A stretch of DNA of 64,000 bases, taken from assembly GCA_964035015.1 (NCBI GenBank), contig OZ035999.1:1-64000 (forward strand). Reading direction: 5' to 3'. Below the pieces are notes generated by a model that was not told the DNA's origin, did not search any database, and saw nothing but the letters and a program-made list of their open reading frames with translations. This DNA comes from Corallium rubrum (taxonomy: Eukaryota; Cnidaria; Anthozoa; Scleralcyonacea; Coralliidae). Of the stretch, positions 45,375 to 57,013 are shown one piece after another (positions within the stretch are counted from its first letter, which is position 1; every line of letters begins with the position of its first letter). The position numbers were made by a program, and so were the translations under genes.

Positions 45375-47203
45375 TTTAGTTTAGTTTAGTTTAATAAATT
45401 CGCCAAGAAATTACATACAAGACAAACACTGGAAAAATTTACATACAATAGTTACAATATGTGGCAGGGAGTGGAAACAGGACCAAAGTCCCAATTGACA
45501 TCCAATCCCCTTACAATGAGACAACACAATAAGATATATTTACAAAAGTTTAAGCATGCATATATAGTTAACGCGAGCTTCCAGGGAGGCAATATGTTTC
45601 TAATTTAGATTTATACTAGAAATACATAAATGCAATAACCCCTCGCCCGCTTTTACAGCAACCCTTTGCGCTCTTTTTTTATTGGAGGCCTGGAAATAGC
45701 TACTCCTGTCGGAATGAAAATATAGTTTTAATTCTGGTAGAATATTTGAAATAAAAAACAAAAACTCTATTTTTTTAAAGAAAAATGCAACAAAAAAACA
45801 AAGAAAAATTTAAGGATGATATTTCGTAAAATATATTGAGATGAAAAAAATTGCATGTCGCCTCCCAGGTTTCGAACTCGATCTCGTTCGCGTGCAAGCC
45901 GACGATGTTTACCACAACACTACTGAAGCAGGCGACAAAATTTTATCAAAACATTAGGGTTATATTGTACAGTTCTTTCTTTCCATGTTTACAAAGACCA
46001 TTGCTTGGTATCTAAAAATATTTGCATTTTGAAACTACTCAAACTGCCTGGCTGGTTTTCATTTATGATATTTTAAATTTATTTAAACAAATATAACAAA
46101 AACAGTTTTTCATTTCGAAATCTGAATTGCTGAAAATGTTTTCACACACATGTTAATGCCAATGGGCCTTAATAAATATTTCAACAGCATTTGTACGTTT
46201 TAAAAAAATGTTCCTTTTCCATTTTTTATGCTAAATTATAAACAACCGCTAAGTCATATTAAGTAATTTTACAAAAAGAAAACTATTTAAAAGAAGATAA
46301 GACGGCAGCCACAGGTAAAAAATACAACGGGCATCGGCAAGAAAAAACATGCAATTATGGATATGATACGTTTAAAACGGACTTCAAGGACACACAAAAT
46401 GTCATAATATAAAACAAAATTAACAGTCATAGATGTAAACAGGGAAACTCGAACAGTTTTGCTACTAAGTGTTCGTGATTACTGAGAGCGACTGCTCTAT
46501 ATTTTTACCGTAGCTTAAACTTTTCGGCCTTTGTCATCGTTGGTTTTCTATATCTTTTTCCCTCTTTCGAGGTTTGGTTTGACGGGTTTCCTTTAGTCAA
46601 GACGTTGATTTGTTTCTGTTCTTTTGAAATGAATGTACGTATCCCCAAAACTCCTTTCAAGTCTTTTTGTCAAGAATATATTACTTCAAATCTTTTTTGT
46701 CAAGAACTATATTGTTTCCAGTGCCCTACAATCTTCACCGCGCGTGGTCCGTCCACACATATATATATATATATATATATACAAATATTCAAATCGCTCA
46801 AACTGATTCGCATTTGAACACGCGTGTAAAGTGGACTCCACGCATGTCGAGATTAGCACCCTCACCGGGCTCCGGGCCTTCGGCCCTACGCCCGGCTCGG
46901 GGATAACTTAATTAGTTTGGATTTAAAAAGTGGAAATGAGTAACATTCCTTTAAACCAGAAGGCAAGTCATTCCAAAGCAAAGCAGATCTAATAAAATAC
47001 GATTTCCGAAAATAGTCCTGTTTGTGCTTGATGATCAGATTGTAGTTATTAGGATGAGAATTACGAGTCCGATAGGGCGATACAAAGGTTTCCAGAATGT
47101 TATTTACATCGGTAACAACAAGACCGTTTCTAGACTTGAAAAGTAGTAACAGGTCAGATATTTCTCTTCTTGATTCTAGAGGTAAAATGTTTAATTGTTG
47201 GAA
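45375..47203 (-). mobile_element. 5'-truncated LINE with reverse-transcriptase C-terminus (unit C insertion)
   Basis: Present only in unit C, flanked by AACTG (45370-45374 and 47204-47208). On the minus strand an unbroken frame from 47202 to 46886 reads QQLNILPLESRREISDLLLL, then YRTRNSHPNN, RKSYFIRSALLWNDLPSGLK and FPLFKSKLIKL. This is the typical C-terminal tail of CR1/L2-like non-LTR reverse transcriptases. The 3' end carries a (CTAAA)n tail (TTTAGTTTAGTTTAG on the plus strand at 45375). The middle (about 45640-46880) contains other sequence, including a TA run and a tRNA-like segment, probably nested insertions. Confidence 0.8.
45857..45936 (-). pseudogene. tRNA-like sequence within the unit C LINE insertion
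   Basis: An 80-nt segment with a perfect 7-bp acceptor-like stem GTCGCCT/AGGCGAC, a box B-like GAGTTCGAAACC and a box A-like GTAGTGTTGTGGTAAAC. The T-arm does not pair properly and the anticodon stem has a mismatch, so I take it as a tRNA relic or SINE head, not a working tRNA. Confidence 0.45.
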
Positions 47204-48209
47204 AACTGGTTGTTGGAAAAGATTATATTGCGATGGCTTCAGACTGATTTTTTGTCATAATATGAAGCATAATGACCTTTTCATTTAAAACTGATCTAAG
47301 GTTATAGTTATAGGATTAGAGGGTTAGGATTAGTATTTACGCAATGTCGCTCTGAGGTCAGTGAATTAATTTCTTCCCTGGTTGTTTTCCTGTTTTCTTC
47401 AAACCCTTTCTCGTCGGTGGATCTTTCCAGAGATGAGTAAAATCGTCTGGCGTTAGCCCAGAGTAAAATACATAAGACTTGATAGTCTAATGCTGCTTAG
47501 AAATGGTTAAGAGAAATGTGTGAAAAATAACTTTGTTTCCTCTAAATCGCTTTCCAGTGTAGATTTGTGCTTCATTCTAGTTCCTTGCATAGCTCTAGTG
47601 TCAGTGCTGATAATTAAAAAGTCTTTTTTTACATTTGCAGCGTGTGTGTATCTGCCATCTGGACAAAAAATACATTTATTGTAAAATACAAACTTAATCC
47701 AAATTAGAATTTCGGAACTTTATTAGAACAAATATTTCTTCGCTCCTGAGAACTGTGAACTAATACCATAGAAGGTCTTTTATTTCTATGACTAATACTT
47801 TCAAGAGTGACACAAGGGCTGTGCAAGGAACTAGAAAATAAAGCACAAATCTACGCTGCAAAATGTTTTAGAAGTTTTTCCAGACTTCTAGTTTTAGATA
47901 AAGTTAAACAAAAACATTAAAACAATCAGATCTAGCAGTCATTGACAGTCATGCTACTATTCAGTTTGAAGTTATTTGACGTCATTATTCAAGATGGCGC
48001 TTCTCGTGGTAAGATTAGCTTTTATACACGTAAATGGGTATAATCTTTTGGAAAAGGAAATTATTTTTTAATTTCTTACAAGGCATTTTTAAAATAGACG
48101 ATGCTGACATCATTTTGACGCCATTGTTCAAATAGTCGGAGATCCTTTTTGACATTTTCGATTTGTATTTCGACTGTGAGCATGTGCAATGTGTTGTCAG
48201 CGGTATTAC

Positions 48210-51200
48210 TCAGTAAAATACTTCTATTTCAGTTGGAGTAAAGTTGTAACTTCCAGCCAGAAGAGATTTGGTTTGTTCAGTGTGAGGTTGGTATCCTGGG
48301 GGTGGTTGATATGTGTGGCCAAGGTTGGAGCGTGAGTCTTGATTGTGATTGGAGTTATCACTGATGTGGAAATCAGGACCCCAACCAAAGCGTGGTCCGC
48401 AGTTAGGACGGCTGCAGATTGCATGTTGCTTGTCGTGAATATCGCATTTGAATGCAGGTATGTCGTCTTTATTTTTTAACGAAAACAAAAACGAGGAGTT
48501 GGACTGTTTATAACCACCTTGACCTGAAATAAAATGTAAAACATTTACTCCATGTGTTCATCATATTTTGCTTTACTTAAACGAAAACAAAGAAAACTTT
48601 TTAAACTGCTCTAGATCTGTCATTGAATTATCTCGTACAATTTTAGCAGAACATTATAATTTTCTACATGTTTGATTAAAATACAGAAATATAGAAAGAA
48701 AATTCAAACTAAAGTAAGGTTTCATTTTTTAAAGTGTAAATTTCCTACTAAATATACTAATATACTGTAATTACTAATTACAACTAAATATACTATTATA
48801 ATTATTTCTTTTTAATTCTACTCTAAATTATTTTATTATTAAATTTAATATTTTTTCTAAATTATCATGTGTGGTCTTGATTCAAACTTGAATACTAAAC
48901 TATCAGGAACTCAGATCACTGCATTTTTCATTTTTACAAAAAAAATCAGTAATTCTCAATTCTTGGTTTGCACTTGACGTCATGGTGGCCATGTTGGAGG
49001 AACTTTAACAAAAGAATCTCATTAGCAGCTATTGTATTTGAAGTATGTTTTCCTCCAACATGGCCACTGTATCTTTGTCTCCTAAATCTCAAGGGATTGA
49101 TTGCAAACCACCAATATTTAAAGTAATCATGGCATCTGATTAATCTGACATATACTTTGGCCTATAATAGAAAAGACTTTTTATGACTTTTTGAATCTTG
49201 TGCTGCAACCTATGCTGTTAACTCATTGCTGCCTAGGATGTCTGAGGGTTCTCCTTTTGGCTAGTAAAATTGTCTGGTGTTAGACAGAGTGAAACAATAA
49301 AGGTGGCATTTTTGAGCAGCTCAGGCATGAATGCTGTATTTCATGATGTATGTATTTTATCTGCCAACAGACTAAAAATATTTCATTTTTGAAAATGTAG
49401 AGTACATGATATCAAACACTTCCACAAAGATAAGATCTCACTCCAGGATCAAGGTGGTCTGGGTTACTTAAGCTGGCAGTCTTAGGGCTTGGGAGCAGCT
49501 GTGCAGACTATTGTAATTTCTGGGAAAATAATGATAAAGACTTTTTACAATTATGTATGTGTTTTATAGCAGCCTTGGACTGCCCTATGTGCCAATAATA
49601 ATAAATAATAATATAATAAAAATCTTTATTTAATCACAGTAGTACAAACTCAGTTGAGCTGCTTTTCAAGTAGCCATGAAATAAGCTCTAAAACTAATTA
49701 TCTATTTACATCAATTATAATACATTTATTAATTGTTTACATATGTATATGAAGTTATTTAAGATAATAAGGACAAAAAGTACTATAAGAACAAAATATT
49801 AATATTGGAAATCAATCTGGTATGCACCCAGAAGCATCCGTTAACAGCAGCTTTAAAATATAGCAAAGAGGGAGAATCTTTTACTGAACTGGGCAATTGA
49901 TTCCACAATTTCACTCCACTGTAGCTGAAGCTCTTTTTTAGATATTCACATTCACTATTTGGATGTGGCATGAAATAGTTATTTTGAGTGACACTCCTTA
50001 AACCATATGTAGTAGTTTGGGAACTCTTTGTAAACATGTCTGTCAAGTGGCAATGGCACATGCACCCACCTTTAGAATACCTCTACTGCATCCTGTGAAC
50101 TAATTATAATTGCTAAAATAGGTATTAAATAATATGGCTGACCATTACATGTTGTTAATATGAATAATATTCTGCTTTTTTAAATTCATGTTGTGTGTGG
50201 TCGCAAGGGGTAGACGGGAGAGTTCAATGCTGTTCCATAAGATATACTAATTTTATTCCGGCAAATGGTAAGCCTGTTGGCCTGCACTTTTGTGTTGTTT
50301 TTATATAAAGTTTCTGTGAGTTAATCATATATGGGAGAACAATAATGGCAACAACAATCACCAATTTTGAAATCTTTCTATTTACAGAGGCTTGTGGGCA
50401 AATTTTTCTGCAATGCACCAAATAGGTAAATGGTAATTTCTATTAATTTCATTTTTTTAACTGCACCCCTCTCCCTAATGGCACTGTCCCTAATACAAAG
50501 CCAGTCTGACTCTGTTTTATAGTATGGTGTTGAAACATTTTTGAAGAATTTTGAATTTAACAACATACCTGCCCAGTTCTGGTCTGTATATCCACCAAAA
50601 ATATAATTCCCAACTTTCACAAGTGTCACTGTAGCACCCTTATTGTCACAACATCTGTGAAAATCTTTTGCACCCCATCCATCTCTGGTAGCTCGATAAC
50701 AAAGACGCCATTGAAACTGATCACCTAACCATTCTTCCATTTGTTTCCCATATTCCAAATGACCATTCAAAATAATTGAGGTATTACATAATTCACAAGG
50801 AACTTCTGCAGGACGACATGCTAGATAAGAAAGAAAATTACATATGATCAACCCATTCCTGCCTGAGGCTGAGCTGGCCAATTACAGTAGTAAAGGGCGG
50901 TGCCCTGTTTATTAGCGTCAAGAACGTTGCATCAAAAACATCGCGTTAAAAAACGTCGCGTAAAAAATGTCACTTGCTATGGACTCCGCGCTAGCCTGCA
51001 GACTTCCTCCGTTTCCGTTCCCTGACAGAAACGGGGGAAGTCTGCACGCAGGCTAACTCCGCGCGAGCGATGAACGAACGAACTCGCAGACACAATTCTG
51101 ATGCGAAGCGTTAATAATTAGCCCGCTTGCAAGTAAGAGTTTGGACGCAGTTAGGCTTGGTTCGCTGCGCAGCTAACTCGTCAGGGCATCGCATTAGACC

Positions 51201-52443
51201 TAAAGGAAATACCTCAGACCTTGTGAAGGTTTTATCTGGGGTTGAATCAACTACAACATGTACCATCTACCTTTCGTTAATTTTTATTTCTTTTTAGTTT
51301 TATAATCTTACCAACTTTTCCCAGTTTATCCAACAACGTCGTAACATCATTGTCGTTGATTGGGGTGCTTTGATATTCAATGTTGCCATCATGAACAGGT
51401 TTCATATTCCGTGGTCGCTCTTGTTTCATTCTTTCTATACTCTCGTCAATCATCTTTTGCGACGAAAGGATTTCTTCATCGTTGCCTTTTTCAAGAAGGT
51501 TCTTGGCTAGATTGAAAGAACCTTTTACTTTATCCACGTGACGTTTCACTTGGATTTCTTGTTCCACAAGTGGTTCGTGAGTTTCTTTGTATTTCTTCTC
51601 CACTTCATTCATCATTAGTTTGGCTTTCTCTTCCAGCTTTTGGGTAAAGATTTTTAAAACTTCTTCTTTCTGCCGAGTGATGTCTTTCTTTGCTTTCTTT
51701 GCATTGTCTTCCAGAGACTGTTTGGCATTTGATATCAACTCTAATGTGTCGTTGCCTGCCTTCAGGCATTCTTCTAAGATTGTACATCGCGATGCTAATA
51801 CTTCTCTTTGCTTCTCGGCTACTTCTGCTAGTGGCAAACATAAATGATCTGGACGGACATGTTCAAAATCCATGCAATATCTGCAGACGAGTTCTTTACA
51901 TGTTTGGCAATAGAACTTAAGGGTCTTGTTCTCATGTTTCTTGCAGTAAAGTTTTGCTCTGATCTTTGCTTGGTTCTCAGGTTGACTCAACTCGTTTACT
52001 GATAACACAGCGTGTTTCTTGTTGGCCTGGCTGTACCAAGTTTCATGAACTTCGAAACATTTTTCGCACATGAACACCTCACAAGTTGTACATCGACTAA
52101 CGGCTGCCTCTTGGCAACGAGAACATTTAGAAACCTTTGCTTGTCGTTGAATCGCCATGACCTCCAACATATTTCGGATAAAATGACTGCTCGCCATTCC
52201 TGCTACTTCATCTTTTGATTTCAGATTAAATTCTGACCGACATGTTGGACAGTTGAATACTTCAATCTTTTTACCAGCTGCTTCCTGACGATGGCGTTTT
52301 ACAAACTTCTCTAAACATACTTTGCAGAAAGAATGAAAGCAAGGCAGTGTTCGAGGTTCGTTCAAAGTTTCCATGCAAATTGGACATGTCAGTAAGGATT
52401 CTAGTTCATCAACTGGAACGACGTCGGTCGAAGAAGTAGCCAT
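48210..52443 (-). CDS. TRIM-TLDc gene 3: RING, two B-boxes, coiled coil, TLDc
   Basis: Exons 52443-51312, 50820-50569 and 48523-48210, GT/AG, phases as in gene 1; 565 residues. RING CPICMETL..CFHSFCKVC..CPTC, B-boxes and coiled coil as in gene 1. The first exon is closest to gene 4, with about ten residue changes, some silent changes and GAA/GAG-type wobble differences. The last exon is closest to gene 1 in backbone, yet differs from it at 19 residues with only one silent codon (TGT/TGC). Unusual residues in exon 3 are a free Cys in AICSRPNCGP and a Trp in FGWGPDF. Predicted E3 ligase with a diversified TLDc domain; partner unknown. ATG context ACAATGGCT. Confidence 0.93.
49575..50240 (-). 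pseudogene. LINE reverse-transcriptase C-terminal fragment in intron 2 of gene 3
   Basis: The minus-strand frame 50061-49783 reads TTYGLRSVTQNNYFMPHPNS, then EYLKKSFSYSGVKLWNQLPS and SSVKDSPSLLYFKAAV, the familiar C-terminal end of a non-LTR reverse transcriptase. An (AAT)n tail lies at its 3' end near 49590. Orthologous, more broken copies sit in genes 2 and 4; gene 1 has none. Confidence 0.82.
50992..51055. mobile_element. Foldback element in intron 1 of gene 3
   Basis: TAGCCTGCAGACTTCCTCCG and the inverse AAGTCTGCACGCAGGCTA, orthologous to 29850; the left arm has lost GTGC. Confidence 0.75.
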
Positions 52444-52546
52444 TGTAGACAACGTTTTCTTCAAAAAGTGTAGTAGTTTCTCGTAAACTTAATCAGCAAA
52501 CGAAACTAGAAATCGTTTGACTCAGTTCAGATCTTGGAAGTCTTTC

Positions 52547-52556
52547 TTTCGGTTTC
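52547..52556 (-). promoter_or_regulatory. IRF/ISRE-like motif upstream of TRIM-TLDc gene 3
   Basis: The minus strand reads GAAACCGAAA, 104 bp upstream of the ATG, identical in position and sequence to gene 1. Confidence 0.5.
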
Positions 52557-52945
52557 GCAATAGCCAATTCTCAGTAAATGGTAATATGATTCCTTATTTC
52601 ATGGTAAACTATGTAATATCCTGCTGTGATTGGTTTTCTATTTTAATATTTCCATATTCTTATATAGCCTAATGTTATTTCATTGGAGGAATCCGCCCTG
52701 GCCTGCACCACATGCATACCAGTACATGCGTATTGAACAGTACCTAGCAACGCGATTAGGTTCAAAAGTTTTCTTTTTATCTTAATTTAACGTGCAAGCA
52801 AGGCGATATAGCACAAGCAATTTTATTTACAGGTGCGATTACACTTAATTAAAGATGCACTCAACGATGTGATTTATTCCTGCATTTCATTATGTTAAAC
52901 ACCGCAATATAACCTGTCTGGCGGTCTCACAATACCTGGGGGTAT

Positions 52946-53106
52946 TGAACGAACGAACGAACGAACGAACGAACGAACGAACGAACGAACGAACGAACGA
53001 ACGAACGAACGAACGAACGAACGAACGAACGAACGAACGAACGAACGAACGAACGAACGAACGAACGAACGAACGAACGAATGAACGAACGAATGAATGA
53101 ATGAAT
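52946..53106 (+). repeat. (CGAA)n microsatellite between units C and D
   Basis: About 37 CGAA tetramers with TGAA variants at the right end. This is the pure-tetramer counterpart of the nonamer array at 31829. Confidence 0.95.
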
Positions 53107-53179
53107 TAAATCATATTACATCATGGTGAAACATGAAAAGTATTTTACTGTTATTGCGTTCATGATGTTATCATTATAT

Positions 53180-53298
53180 TATCATCATCACCACCATCAT
53201 CAATCATCACCACCAACACCACCCACCACTACTATTACCACCTCTACCAACCATATAACCACCACACCATCATTACCACCACTATTACCATTATCGTC
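53180..53298 (+). repeat. Short ACC-rich block between units C and D
   Basis: Only about 120 bp of ACC/ATC repeat, against about 650 bp and 1.35 kb at the other two junctions. Confidence 0.88.
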
Positions 53299-54362
53299 AT
53301 TTATTGACAGACTTTATTGGTATACTAAATCTTGTAATGTTATTAAATCAAAAACTCTATTTAATATACAATTAAGAACTACCCAAAGTTAAAATGTAAT
53401 TATTTACAAGAGCAACAATGCTTGTACAGTTCATGATTTAATAGTGATATAAGTATAATTCTTGTTTTCTATTATTTTTACAGTAAATTACAAAAAAAAA
53501 TGCTAGATCACTAAGGAATTTTGTCCATAATCATGCTAGTAAATGTTTTTAGAATTACTATATAGCTAATCATATTAAAAATTGTCATTCTGTATTTCTG
53601 AACTAATACATTTTCTAATATTGTCTTTACACTGCCAAATAACTAAGTATATTTAAGTAGTAACAGTTGATATTTTACTAAACATATAAAACACAATCTA
53701 CCTAAAGAAACATAAACGTGTGTTTAAAAATAAGCCGTTAAAATATTGTTTTTCAACTTCGTAAAAAGATGCGAGAAATGCCTCTTAACAGACTTCAGTT
53801 AAAATCAAATAATTTTACAAAAGGCTTCTGAAGGAATCGCGATATTTTTCAATTGGTGCTCTCATTTTCAAATTTCTAGATCCGCTCCTAAGAGCTTTAA
53901 GTTTGTAATGTTTTCTGTGTGCTGTTGCACTTGTTTTAAATTTTTGCTAAAATTTCTTTTGCTTGTTTTTTTTTTTTTATTCTTTTTTCTTTACTCTGTA
54001 AGAGTTAGAACTGGGTTATATAGAGTTAGGGTTATAAGACAACGTTTTAGGGTTGGTTGGGATAGGATTTTGTTCAACGACATGACCTAGGTTCTTTATA
54101 AGTGTAAACAATTGAGTGCTGTGTACGTAGTGTTTTGGATAATGGCAAAGTGAAATGATGGCGAACTGCTGAGATTTCAGAAACGAAATACTGACGTTTC
54201 AAGCACAGCCCTGCATCAGAGTTTACTTAAGAAAACTGATAAAGGGTTCCGCTCCAACTGACATCAGTTATTCGTTACTGTCATAAAAGACTCTGCTCGA
54301 AACATCAGTATTTCGTTTTTAAAATCTCGTCAGCTTGCCATCTTTTCGTTTTATTAAGTCTG

Positions 54363-54520
54363 TTTTCCAGTCATGGCAGAAACTGGCTTGCAGCTCGCAG
54401 CGAGTACTTACATCTAATTAAAAAGAACTCAGAGTGAAAAAACAAGCACTGTGAGTTAGTTTGAATTAGATGTAAGTACTCACAGTGAGCTGCAAGTCAG
54501 TTTCTGCCATGACTGGAAAA
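54363..54520. mobile_element. Foldback MITE family 1, unit D copy
   Basis: Arms TTTTCCAGTCATGGCAGAAA / TTTCTGCCATGACTGGAAAA. Confidence 0.82.
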
Positions 54521-54544
54521 GAGGCTTTATATAGGTTCTGCTTA

Positions 54545-54824
54545 AGGCCATGTCACACGAGGCAATTTTCCTTGCAACTTGCAACGCAATGGCGTTGTAT
54601 TGCAAGTTGCAAGAATGATTTCCTCGTGTGACACCCCATGTTTGCAACTAGTCTCGCAACGAAAATTTGCGTTGTGAGCAGAGAAAGTAGAAGCAGCTTC
54701 TACTTTTCGCAACGCTACGAGAGAAGTTGCAGCGTGTGACACTCCCACTGTAACTTGCAATATTTTTTTTCGACAAAAATTGCGTTGCAAGTTGCAAGGA
54801 AAATTGCCTCGTGTGACATGGCCT
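54545..54824. mobile_element. PIF/Harbinger-type MITE, unit D copy
   Basis: Ends AGGCCATGTCACACGAGGCA / TGCCTCGTGTGACATGGCCT with TTA duplications at 54542-54544 and 54825-54827. Confidence 0.85.
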
Positions 54825-56199
54825 TTAGTCTGCTTCGCAGAGATCTCTTCGGCTCCAACACAAGGAATAGCAAGTTTATAATATAGAGGGCCTTATAGGC
54901 AATGTAGAAAACTAGAAATACAAATCGAAAATGTTTAAAAGGTTGGTGTACTGCTGATTTGAAATAATCATTAAGGAAGACTAACGTTTTTAGCGTTAAG
55001 GTCCTTCGTCAAAGAGAAATTTGTACTGAAACAGAAATACAACAATTCTACAATTTTTAAATTTCACTACACTACTCTCGTACTCTCTCTCTCTGATGAA
55101 GGGTCGTCGCTCAAAATGGCTAGACCTGCTTCGTGAGTATTTCAGCTGTACACCAACTTTTTATAGTCAAACCGGATGTTCTCTTGCGTGCGACTTTGCA
55201 ATATTGATAGGCAACATTGCAATTTTGGTTGATGGAATCAATCAGCAACCTGCAAACGCTTTATCACGATTCCTCGACGGGTTGCCCTAAAAAATCGTTT
55301 TAAATGCCAAACTTTGGATAATGTGAAATTCTACATAAAGTTAGAGCCATTAGCTTCAAGTATAACATCACATTTATGTGTTGTTCGATGTTTAAAACCA
55401 ATATTTTAAGCAACCCGAATCGTGATAAAGCGTTTGCAAGTTGCTGATTGAATCTGCCAGTCAAAATTGCAATGTTGCCTATCAATATGGCAAAGTCATA
55501 AATGATTCCACGTCTGTTTGAACAAGTAGACATCAAAATGTTGGCAATGTCGTCTATCTTGAAAATGCGTTGAATTTTATCCTAGGTGCCGCCGTCTTGA
55601 ATGATGACGTCAAATGTTTGCAAGCGAAGAGCAGCATGACTACTAAACATGGTTGTTGGAAAAGATTATATTGCGATGGCTTCAGACTGATTTTTTGTCA
55701 TAATATGAAGCATAATGACCTTTTCATTTAAAACTGATCTAAGGTTATAGTTATAGGATTAGAGGGTTTGGATTAGTATTTACGCAATGTCACTGCGAGA
55801 TCAGTGAATTAATTTCTTCCCTGGTTGTTTTCGTGTTTTCTTCAAACCCTTTCTCGTCGGTGGATCTTCCAGAGATGGGTAAAGTCGTCTGACGTTAGCC
55901 CAGAGTAAAATACATAAGACTTGATAGTCTAATGCTGCTTAGAAATGGTTAAGAGAAAGGTGTGAAAAATAATTTTGTTTCCTTTAAATCGCTTTCCAGT
56001 GTAGATTTGTGCTTCATTTTGGTTCCTTGCATAGCTCTAGTGTCAGTGCTGATAATTAAAAATTCTTTTTTTTACATTTGCAGCGTGTGTGTATCTGCCA
56101 TCTGGACAAAAATTACATTTATTGTAAAATACAAACTTAATCCAAATTAGAATTTCTGAACATACTAGAACAAATATTTCTTCGCTCCTGAGAACTGTG

Positions 56200-56606
56200 A
56201 AAATGTAAAACATCTACGTATCAGAAATCATTTTTAATTAGGACAACTAGAATCTGGAACGTATTGCCAAGGAACTTAACAATTAAATGTATAACTTTAA
56301 AAGACTTTAAAAAAGGACTATAAATTACTATAATTTAGCACTGGAACACTGTTTTAATGCAGATGATCCACGAACATGGAAATCGATATGCATCAAATGC
56401 AACAAAGATCGTGATCTAACTAAATCGATATCGTGTTGTTTTTAGCTTAATGTTTGTAATTATCTGGTGTACTGTAGTTGTATTTGTTGTAATCTTTGGG
56501 GACCACAGTAATTGGCGTAAGCTGTTGCGGTTGCCTTGCCAGTTGTTTTTGTCGATGTCTGTACGTATTGTTTGAGTATGGCAAAGCAAATAAAATAAAA
56601 TAAAAC
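56200..56606 (+). mobile_element. LINE 3' end inserted in unit D
   Basis: The plus strand encodes TYQKSFLIRTTRIWNVLPRN followed by LTIKCITLKDFKKGL. After one frame shift it continues LALEHCFNADDPRTWKSICI and KCNKDRDLTKSISCCF up to a TAG at 56443-56445. It ends with an AAATAAAATAAAATAAAA tail. These are C-terminal reverse-transcriptase motifs. It interrupts the sequence that is continuous in unit B (GAGAACTGTGGACTAATAC). Confidence 0.8.
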
Positions 56607-57013
56607 TAATACTTTCAAGAGTAACACAAGGGCACTAGAAAAATAAAGCACAATCTACGCTGCAAAATGTTTTAGAAATTTTTCCAGACTTCTAGTTTTA
56701 GATAAAGTTAAACAAAAACATTAAAACAATCCGATCTAGCAGTCATTGACAGTCATGCTACTATTCAGTTTGACGTCATTTGACGTCATTATTCAAGATG
56801 GCGCTACTTGTGGTAAGATTAGCATTTATACTCGTAAATGTGCATAATCTGTTGGAAAAGTAAATTATTTTTAAATTTCTTACAAGGCATTTTTAAAATA
56901 GACGATGCTGACATCATTTTGATGCCATTGTTCAAATAGTCGGGGATCCTTTTTGACATTTTCGATTTGTATTTTGACTGTGAGCGTGCGTAATGTGTTG
57001 TCAGCGGTATTAC

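Larger units (their letters stand above)
42960..48209. other. Unit C sequence 3' of TRIM-TLDc gene 3
   Basis: Homologous to the same part of units A, B and D, enlarged by a LINE-containing insertion of about 1.83 kb at 45375-47203. It holds foldback family 2 at about 43853-44066. No host gene is supported. Confidence 0.6.
53400..57013. other. Unit D sequence 3' of TRIM-TLDc gene 4
   Basis: Non-coding flank homologous to units A-C, with foldback family 2 at about 54142-54356 and the elements listed separately. No host gene is supported. Confidence 0.6.

Noticed and set aside
49783..50061. Candidate host gene in intron 2 of gene 3
   Set aside because: The peptide is the C-terminal tail of a non-LTR reverse transcriptase with an (AAT)n tail; listed as a LINE fragment instead.
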